Source of the DNA: Rhizobacter sp.
Lineage (GTDB): Bacteria; Pseudomonadota; Gammaproteobacteria; Burkholderiales; Burkholderiaceae_C
DNA length: 12,963 nt
Direction: 5' to 3'
Assembly (NCBI GenBank): GCA_025351675.1
Contig: JANXVK010000316.1
Span: 1-12,963 of the forward strand
Positions 9,347-12,963 of the stretch are shown in pieces. Numbering within the stretch: position 1 is the stretch's first letter; each line of letters opens with the position of its first letter. A program made the translations under genes and the position numbers. The notes under the pieces were generated by a model, which was not told the DNA's origin, searched no databases, and saw only the letters and a list, made by a program, of their open reading frames with translations.

Positions 9347-10294
9347 CTATTTGCCGCCGCCGGCTTCGCGGATTACGTCGTAATCGGAGTCCTTCATCTC
9401 GACGAACTTTTCCGCGTCGACGTTTTCGAGGTACTTCTTGCCTTCGGGCGTCTGGTCGAGCGTGGTGAAGGTCTGCTGGATCGCCTTCTTCAAGTCGGGG
9501 CAGAGCGTGGCGCGGTAGACGAACGGGTCTTGCGGGATCAGCGCTGAAGTCCAGAGCACGTTGAAGTCGTCGATCTTCATCTTGCCCTTGCTCGAGGTGA
9601 TCGTGTTCATGAAGCGATGGGTCGCGACGAAACCGGCATCGGCCTTGCCGTCGAACACGGCCAGTACCGACAGGTCATGCCCGCCGGAGAACGCGACGCG
9701 GCTGAAGTAGTTCTTCAACGGCATCTTGATCACCTTGCCGCCGAACTGCGATTCGGGAATCAGCGAACCCGAGGTGCTGGCCGGGTCGACGAGCAGCATC
9801 ACCGAGCCCTTGACTGACTCGATGCTCGTGAACTTCGAGCCCTTCTTCGTGATCATGATCGACTTGAATCCCGGGCCGGCGTCCTGGATGCCGTCTTTCT
9901 TCTTGTAGTAGGTGGCGAACACGTCGATGTTCGCGCCCTCTTTCTTGGCGATCAGGTACGACTCGGGTCCGAGCACCGCGATGTCGACCCACTTGCCGAG
10001 CAGTGCTTCCACCACCGACGAATACGAGGTGGGCATGTAGAACTCGATCTTCTTGCCGGTATTTTTGGACAGCAGGTCCATCACCGGCTTGTAGAGCGTG
10101 ATCTCGCGCACCGACTCCTGGGTAGGAATGATCGAGAAGCGAAGCACCTTGGGGTTCTCGCAGGCCACTGCCTGGGCGGCCGCGCGCTGCGGGCTGAACA
10201 ACAGCATCGCGCCGCACAGCGTCGCGCCGACGACGGCCAGCACGGATTGGGCGCGTGCCGAAGCGGCCAGATGGCCGAGAAGTGATTTACGCAT
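9347..10294 (-). CDS. phnD: Phosphonate ABC transporter substrate-binding protein
   Basis: Periplasmic binding protein that captures the phosphonate for PhnC/PhnE1/PhnE2. The start at ATG 10294 gives 315 residues. It is preceded by GGAG 7 bp upstream and opens a proper signal peptide: a charged MRK start, a hydrophobic core near 18-33 and a likely cleavage after QRAAAQA (about residue 42). The frame is open for 40 more codons upstream, but those would bury the signal peptide. Binding-site features of the family are seen: YMPTSYSSVVEAL, VLGPESYLIAK, DPASTSGSLIPE (the Ser-Thr phosphonate clamp) and SGGHDLSVLAVFDGKADAG. The ligand type within the phosphonates cannot be read from sequence alone. 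No lipobox is seen, so it is probably soluble in the periplasm. Confidence 0.93.
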   Translation of the reverse strand: MRKSLLGHLAASARAQSVLAVVGATLCGAMLLFSPQRAAAQAVACENPKVLRFSIIPTQESVREITLYKPVMDLLSKNTGKKIEFYMPTSYSSVVEALLGKWVDIAVLGPESYLIAKKEGANIDVFATYYKKKDGIQDAGPGFKSIMITKKGSKFTSIESVKGSVMLLVDPASTSGSLIPESQFGGKVIKMPLKNYFSRVAFSGGHDLSVLAVFDGKADAGFVATHRFMNTITSSKGKMKIDDFNVLWTSALIPQDPFVYRATLCPDLKKAIQQTFTTLDQTPEGKKYLENVDAEKFVEMKDSDYDVIREAGGGK

Positions 10295-10420
10295 TGTCTG
10301 TCTCCAGTGTGTCAACGTGGGAACGATGATCGCGGCCCCACAAGGCAGGGCTGTGACCTCAACTCGTCGATGCTTCTTCTCGGTGCCATGAACCACGCTG
10401 TGCGGGCCTGCCACTCGTCG
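10295..10420. other. 126-bp spacer between phnR and phnD
   Basis: This is the longest gap inside the nine-gene run. On the minus strand it holds the phnD Shine-Dalgarno sequence (GGAG, 10305-10302) and an 8-bp direct repeat CGACGAGT (10420-10413 and 10369-10362). A TTGACA hexamer at 10315-10310 is too close to the phnD ATG to serve as its -35 box. I see no strong terminator, so read-through from phnR is possible. A second promoter for the transport and catabolic genes cannot be excluded. Confidence 0.5.
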
Positions 10421-11164
10421 TTATCGCCGTGCTTTTCGGGGCCGGACGGGCTTCTTCTCGATCAGTGCCGTTGCGCCCGCGGTGCGGATCGTGTGCATGC
10501 GGGCCTGGCTGGCCAGCGCGTGCTCGTGCAGCATGCGGCCGGTCGCCTCGGCGTCGCCAGACTCGATCGCGTCGAGGATGCGTTTGTGCTCGAGCGTGGA
10601 ACGCGGCAGCCGGTCGCCTTGGGCGAGCGACTGGCGGCGGAACAGACTCAGTTCGTCGACCAGCCTGCGGTACATCTGGAGCAGCTTCGGGTTGCCCGCG
10701 TACTCGACCAGCATGTCGTGGAAGCGCAGGTTCAGCGGGTGGTAGGTGTCGAGCTCTTTCTTCTCGGTCGCGTCGGTCATGCGCTGGAGCAGGCTGCGCA
10801 GGTTCGCGAGCTGTACCGGCGTGATGGTGGCGGCGAGCTTGGTGCCGGCGAGCCGATCGAAGGTGGCCCGCAGTTCGTAGATGTCGTCGCCCTCTTCGAC
10901 CGAGATCTCGCGCACGAACACGCCACGGTTCTTCTCGATGCGCACCAGGCCGGTTTCTTCGAGGGCGCGGAACGATTCGCGGATCGGGCCGCGCGACACG
11001 CCGAGCTGGGTCGCGATGTTGGTCTCGTTCAGCTTCTCGCCCCCGGCGATCTCGCCCGACAGGATCATCCGCTCGAGTTCGTGCTGCACCAGCATCGTGA
11101 GCGAATGGCTCTGCAGGATCGCGATGTTCGCGGGCCTGACGCTCGGGCTGGGCTCCTGACTCAT
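10421..11164 (-). CDS. phnR: GntR-family (FCD) phosphonate operon regulator
   Basis: A 247-residue transcription factor of the FadR/FCD branch of GntR. The N-terminal winged helix-turn-helix spans about residues 22-88, with NETNIATQLGVSRGPIRES (46-64) as the recognition region. The all-helical FCD ligand domain spans about 95-225. His149 (RFHDML), His193 (EHKRI) and His215 (HEHALAS) are the likely metal or effector ligands; Asn145 stands where an Asp is often found. The basic tail PVRPRKARR is a small extension. GntR/FCD regulators of this kind are known beside phosphonate genes in Burkholderiaceae. It is the first gene of the operon, 126 bp before phnD, and a perfect palindrome overlaps its own promoter, so autoregulation is likely. 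There is no Shine-Dalgarno sequence at its ATG. The effector is unknown; a phosphonate intermediate is the natural guess. Confidence 0.85.
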   Translation of the reverse strand: MSQEPSPSVRPANIAILQSHSLTMLVQHELERMILSGEIAGGEKLNETNIATQLGVSRGPIRESFRALEETGLVRIEKNRGVFVREISVEEGDDIYELRATFDRLAGTKLAATITPVQLANLRSLLQRMTDATEKKELDTYHPLNLRFHDMLVEYAGNPKLLQMYRRLVDELSLFRRQSLAQGDRLPRSTLEHKRILDAIESGDAEATGRMLHEHALASQARMHTIRTAGATALIEKKPVRPRKARR

Positions 11165-11171
11165 GGAACCG

Positions 11172-11199
11172 ATTATGCGAACGGGTTGCTGATTGTCAA
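11172..11199 (-). promoter_or_regulatory. Sigma70-type promoter of phnR and the phn operon
   Basis: On the minus strand a perfect -35 box TTGACA (11199-11194) is followed by a 16-bp spacer and a -10 box CATAAT (11177-11172), five of six matches to consensus. Only 7 bp separate the -10 box from the phnR ATG, so transcription would start at or next to the start codon. Confidence 0.7.
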
Positions 11200-11204
11200 C
11201 AATC
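11191..11204. promoter_or_regulatory. 14-bp palindrome, candidate PhnR operator
   Basis: The sequence GATTGTCAACAATC (plus strand) is a perfect inverted repeat GATTGT-2-ACAATC. FadR/FCD regulators bind short palindromes of the type TTGT-N-ACAA, and this one contains TTGT-2-ACAA. It covers the -35 box, so a bound regulator would block RNA polymerase. That PhnR is the binder is inferred from adjacency and family. Confidence 0.65.
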
Positions 11205-11206
11205 TT

Positions 11207-11216
11207 TTGATATCAA
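11207..11216. promoter_or_regulatory. Second palindrome upstream of the candidate operator
   Basis: TTGATATCAA is a perfect 10-bp palindrome whose centre is 14 bp upstream of the centre of the first one. Read on the minus strand, GATTGATATCAA and GATTGTTGACAA match at 9 of 12 positions. It could be a second, weaker regulator site; it may also be chance. Confidence 0.35.
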
Positions 11217-11266
11217 TCGGCTTGCCGGCAATCTTTCGAGGGTATGCCCCAAGCCCCAATGCAAAC

Positions 11267-11285
11267 GGCCCGCCGGAGGCGGGCC
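11267..11285 (-). terminator. Intrinsic terminator after the glycerate kinase gene
   Basis: A perfect 8-bp stem GGCCCGCC / GGCGGGCC with a 3-nt loop begins 19 bp after the glycerate kinase stop. On the minus strand it is followed by GTTTGCATT, a weak T-rich run. The stem is very stable. It separates the glycerate kinase unit from the phnR promoter, which starts about 65 bp further on. Confidence 0.65.
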
Positions 11286-11304
11286 GGGCGGGCGGGAACG
11301 AAGA

Positions 11305-12606
11305 TCAGAGGATCAGCATCGCCCGGAAGTCGTTCACGTTGGTGAAGGTCGGGCCGGTGACGACCAGGTCGCCGAGCGGCTTGAAGAAGTTGTAGGCGTC
11401 GTTGCGGTCCAGGAACTCCTGAGGCTTCAGGCCCAAGCCGGCAGCGCGCGCCAGCGTGTCGGGCGTGACGATCGCACCGGCGTTGTCCTCGACACCGTCG
11501 ATGCCGTCGGTGTCGCCGGCCAACACGTGCACGTTGGCCTCGCCCTGCAACGCGATCGCCGCGCTCAGCAGAAACTCCGACGCGCGCCCGCCTCGCCCGC
11601 CCTTCGCGGCAACGGTCACGGTCGTCTCGCCGCCGGACAACACCACGCAGGGCTTCGCGAACGGCTGGCCGTGGCGCGCCACGTAGCGCGCGAGCGCGGC
11701 GTGCACCTTGCCGACGTCGCGCGACTCGCCTTCGATTTCGTCGCTCAGCACGTGTGTCTCGATGCCGGCCGCGCGCGCCAGCGCCGCGGCCGCGTCGAGT
11801 GACTGCCGCGGCGTCGAGACCATGTGAACCTCATGGCCGGCGAAGCAGGCATCGCCGGGCTTCGGGGTTTCGTACGCGCCGCTCTCCAGGCCCTGGCGCG
11901 CCACCTCGGGGATGTCGATGCCGTAGCGTTTCAGGATGCGCAGTGCATCGGCGCAGGTCGTCGAATCGGGCACGGTCGGCCCGCTGCCGATCACCTGTGG
12001 CGAGTCACCCGGCACATCGCTGATCAGCAGCGTGACCACACGCGCCGGTGCGCAGCGTGCGGCCAGCCTGCCACCCTTGATGGCAGACAAGTGCTTGCGC
12101 ACGCAGTTCATCTCGTCGATGGCCGCGCCGCTTTTCAGCAGGGCCTTGTTGACCAGCTGCTTCTGGTCGAGCGTCAGGCCCTCCGCCGGCAGCGCCAGCA
12201 AGGCCGACGCACCGCCCGAAACGAGAAACAGCACGAGGTCGTCAGCCGTCAGGCCCTGCGCCAGGTCGGCGATGCGACGCGCGGCGCGGCGGCCCGCCTC
12301 ATCCGGCACCGGGTGCGCCGCTTCGACGACTTCGATGCGGCCGGGCTTGTCTTTGTACGCCTGCGGCACGTAGTCGTAGCGCGTGACGACGAGGCCCGAG
12401 AGCGGCGCGTCGGCGGGCCACAGCCCCGCCACCGCAGCGGCCATCGAGCCGCCGGCCTTGCCGGCACCCAGCACCAGCGTCCTGCCCTTCGGTGGCTTCG
12501 GCAGAAAGGCCGCGAGGCCCGGCCCCGGCACAGCCCGTGCGATCGCGGCGTCGAACAGGGCCCGCAGGAAGCCGCGCGGGTCTGACTGAGGGGACGGCAT
12601 GCTCAT
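11305..12606 (-). CDS. ttuD: Glycerate kinase, MOFRL family
   Basis: Phosphorylates D-glycerate (to 2-phosphoglycerate in characterised MOFRL kinases), letting carbon from glyoxylate or tartronate semialdehyde enter glycolysis. The protein has 433 residues, normal for the family. Seen motifs: GAGKAGG (47-53), SGGASALL (130-137), NCVRKHLSAIKGGRLA (167-182), LISDVPGD (194-201), the C-terminal MOFRL-domain signatures SGGETTVTV (324-332) and GRASEF (340-345), DGIDG (367-371) and TGPTFTNVNDFR (418-429). Relatives are often mislabelled hydroxypyruvate reductase (TtuD); GckA is another name used. The start may be ATG 12606 or ATG 12600; no Shine-Dalgarno sequence is seen before either. A CATAAT box lies 5 bp before the first ATG. 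The gene follows glxR by 42 bp, the usual order for the tartronate semialdehyde route. Confidence 0.9.
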   Translation of the reverse strand: MSMPSPQSDPRGFLRALFDAAIARAVPGPGLAAFLPKPPKGRTLVLGAGKAGGSMAAAVAGLWPADAPLSGLVVTRYDYVPQAYKDKPGRIEVVEAAHPVPDEAGRRAARRIADLAQGLTADDLVLFLVSGGASALLALPAEGLTLDQKQLVNKALLKSGAAIDEMNCVRKHLSAIKGGRLAARCAPARVVTLLISDVPGDSPQVIGSGPTVPDSTTCADALRILKRYGIDIPEVARQGLESGAYETPKPGDACFAGHEVHMVSTPRQSLDAAAALARAAGIETHVLSDEIEGESRDVGKVHAALARYVARHGQPFAKPCVVLSGGETTVTVAAKGGRGGRASEFLLSAAIALQGEANVHVLAGDTDGIDGVEDNAGAIVTPDTLARAAGLGLKPQEFLDRNDAYNFFKPLGDLVVTGPTFTNVNDFRAMLIL

Positions 12607-12611
12607 GCGAA

Positions 12612-12644
12612 ATTATGCGATGTCGGCACTGCGGGATTGTCGAC
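12612..12644 (-). promoter_or_regulatory. Possible internal promoter before glycerate kinase
   Basis: On the minus strand CATAAT (12617-12612) lies 5 bp before ATG 12606, in the same TCGCATAAT context as the phnR promoter. Upstream, GTCGACAATC (12644-12635) matches 9 of 10 bases of GTTGACAATC in the phnR promoter, but the spacing is 20 bp, too long for a standard sigma70 -35 box. It is therefore a weak promoter call. Confidence 0.3.
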
Positions 12645-12648
12645 CGGC

Positions 12649-12963
12649 TCAGGTCACCGGATCGGGCATCACCGGGTGATCGGCCATCAACTCCAGAGCC
12701 TTCACGAGCGCCGAGTGATCCAGGTTCTGCATGCCGTTGGCCGCGCACACCTGCATCAGCTGCGCTGCGCCCGCCGTCTGCGGCAGCGCCACGCCGAGCG
12801 CACGCGCACCGGCGAGCGCCAGGCTCAGGTCCTTCTGGTGCAGCCCGATGCGAAAGCCCGGCGCGAATGTTCGCTTGACCATGCGTTCGCCGTGCACTTC
12901 GAGAATGCGCGACGCGGCGAAACCGCCCATCAACGCAGCGCGCACACGCGCCGGGTCGGCGCC
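12649..12963 (-). CDS. glxR: Tartronate semialdehyde reductase (2-hydroxy-3-oxopropionate reductase), C-terminal part
   Basis: The frame is open to the window edge, giving about 104 C-terminal residues of a family of about 295; the N-terminal NAD(P) domain is outside. It belongs to the beta-hydroxyacid dehydrogenases, which reduce tartronate semialdehyde to D-glycerate. The block GGFAASRILEVHGERMV, then FAPGFRIGLHQKDLSLAL, is typical of GlxR/GarR, and HQKDL is the conserved fourth motif of the family. The end, NLDHSALVKALELMADHP, matches normal family termini. The codon at 12945 is an in-frame GTG within the protein, not a start. The product is the substrate of the glycerate kinase that follows 42 bp downstream. 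Glyoxylate carboligase and hydroxypyruvate isomerase genes may lie beyond the window. Confidence 0.9.
   Translation of the reverse strand, partial: GADPARVRAALMGGFAASRILEVHGERMVKRTFAPGFRIGLHQKDLSLALAGARALGVALPQTAGAAQLMQVCAANGMQNLDHSALVKALELMADHPVMPDPVT

Noticed and set aside
10310..10315. TTGACA as a -35 box for phnD
   Set aside because: Only 15 bp separate it from the ATG, so the matching -10 box would lie inside the coding region; no good -10 hexamer is seen there.
10295..10414. Upstream extension of phnD by 40 codons
   Set aside because: It would place a non-hydrophobic stretch before an obvious signal peptide, whereas ATG 10294 has a good GGAG site.
10413..10420. 8-bp direct repeat CGACGAGT in the phnR-phnD spacer as a mobile element or attachment site
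   Set aside because: It is too short, occurs only twice 51 bp apart, and nothing mobile is nearby.
12649..12945. A short independent 98-residue gene starting at 12945
   Set aside because: The frame continues open to the window edge and the residues before 12945 (GADPAR) continue the GlxR family sequence, so it is a cut-off larger gene.

Overview
The window is compact, GC-rich bacterial DNA with almost no spacer. The strong G/C third-position bias, the phosphoketolase-acetate kinase pair, the GntR-type phosphonate regulator and the tartronate-semialdehyde branch next door all suggest a betaproteobacterium, probably of the order Burkholderiales. That assignment is an inference from style and gene content; no rRNA or other marker lies in the window.

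Layout. (1) Positions 2-2004, plus strand: the C-terminal part of a phosphoketolase (xfp), then acetate kinase (ackA) starting on a GTG that overlaps the xfp stop. (2) Positions 11164-2028, minus strand: nine closely packed genes read right to left: GntR/FCD regulator (phnR), phosphonate-binding protein (phnD), ATPase (phnC), two permeases (phnE1, phnE2), phosphonoacetate hydrolase (phnA), iron-dependent alcohol dehydrogenase, phosphonoacetaldehyde dehydrogenase (phnY) and a GhrA-type 2-hydroxyacid dehydrogenase. The last gene converges on ackA. (3) Positions 12963-11305, minus strand: the C-terminal part of tartronate semialdehyde reductase (glxR), then an MOFRL-family glycerate kinase, closed by a GC-rich hairpin at 11267-11285.

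How it works together. PhnCDE1E2 would import a phosphonate. The alcohol dehydrogenase would make phosphonoacetaldehyde from an alcohol, PhnY would oxidise it to phosphonoacetate, and PhnA would cut the C-P bond to give acetate and phosphate. The 2-aminoethylphosphonate transaminase PhnW, which usually feeds PhnY, is absent from the operon, and the iron alcohol dehydrogenase sits in its place. The simplest reading is an operon for 2-hydroxyethylphosphonate or a related phosphonate alcohol. This is inferred, not shown.

Control. A strong sigma70-like promoter (TTGACA, 16 bp, CATAAT) ends 7 bp before the phnR ATG, so the phnR mRNA may be leaderless. A perfect 14-bp palindrome covers its -35 box and looks like the regulator's own operator. 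By eye I saw no Pho box. There is no gene-free stretch longer than 300 bp, and I saw no RNA gene, insertion sequence, CRISPR array or tRNA.
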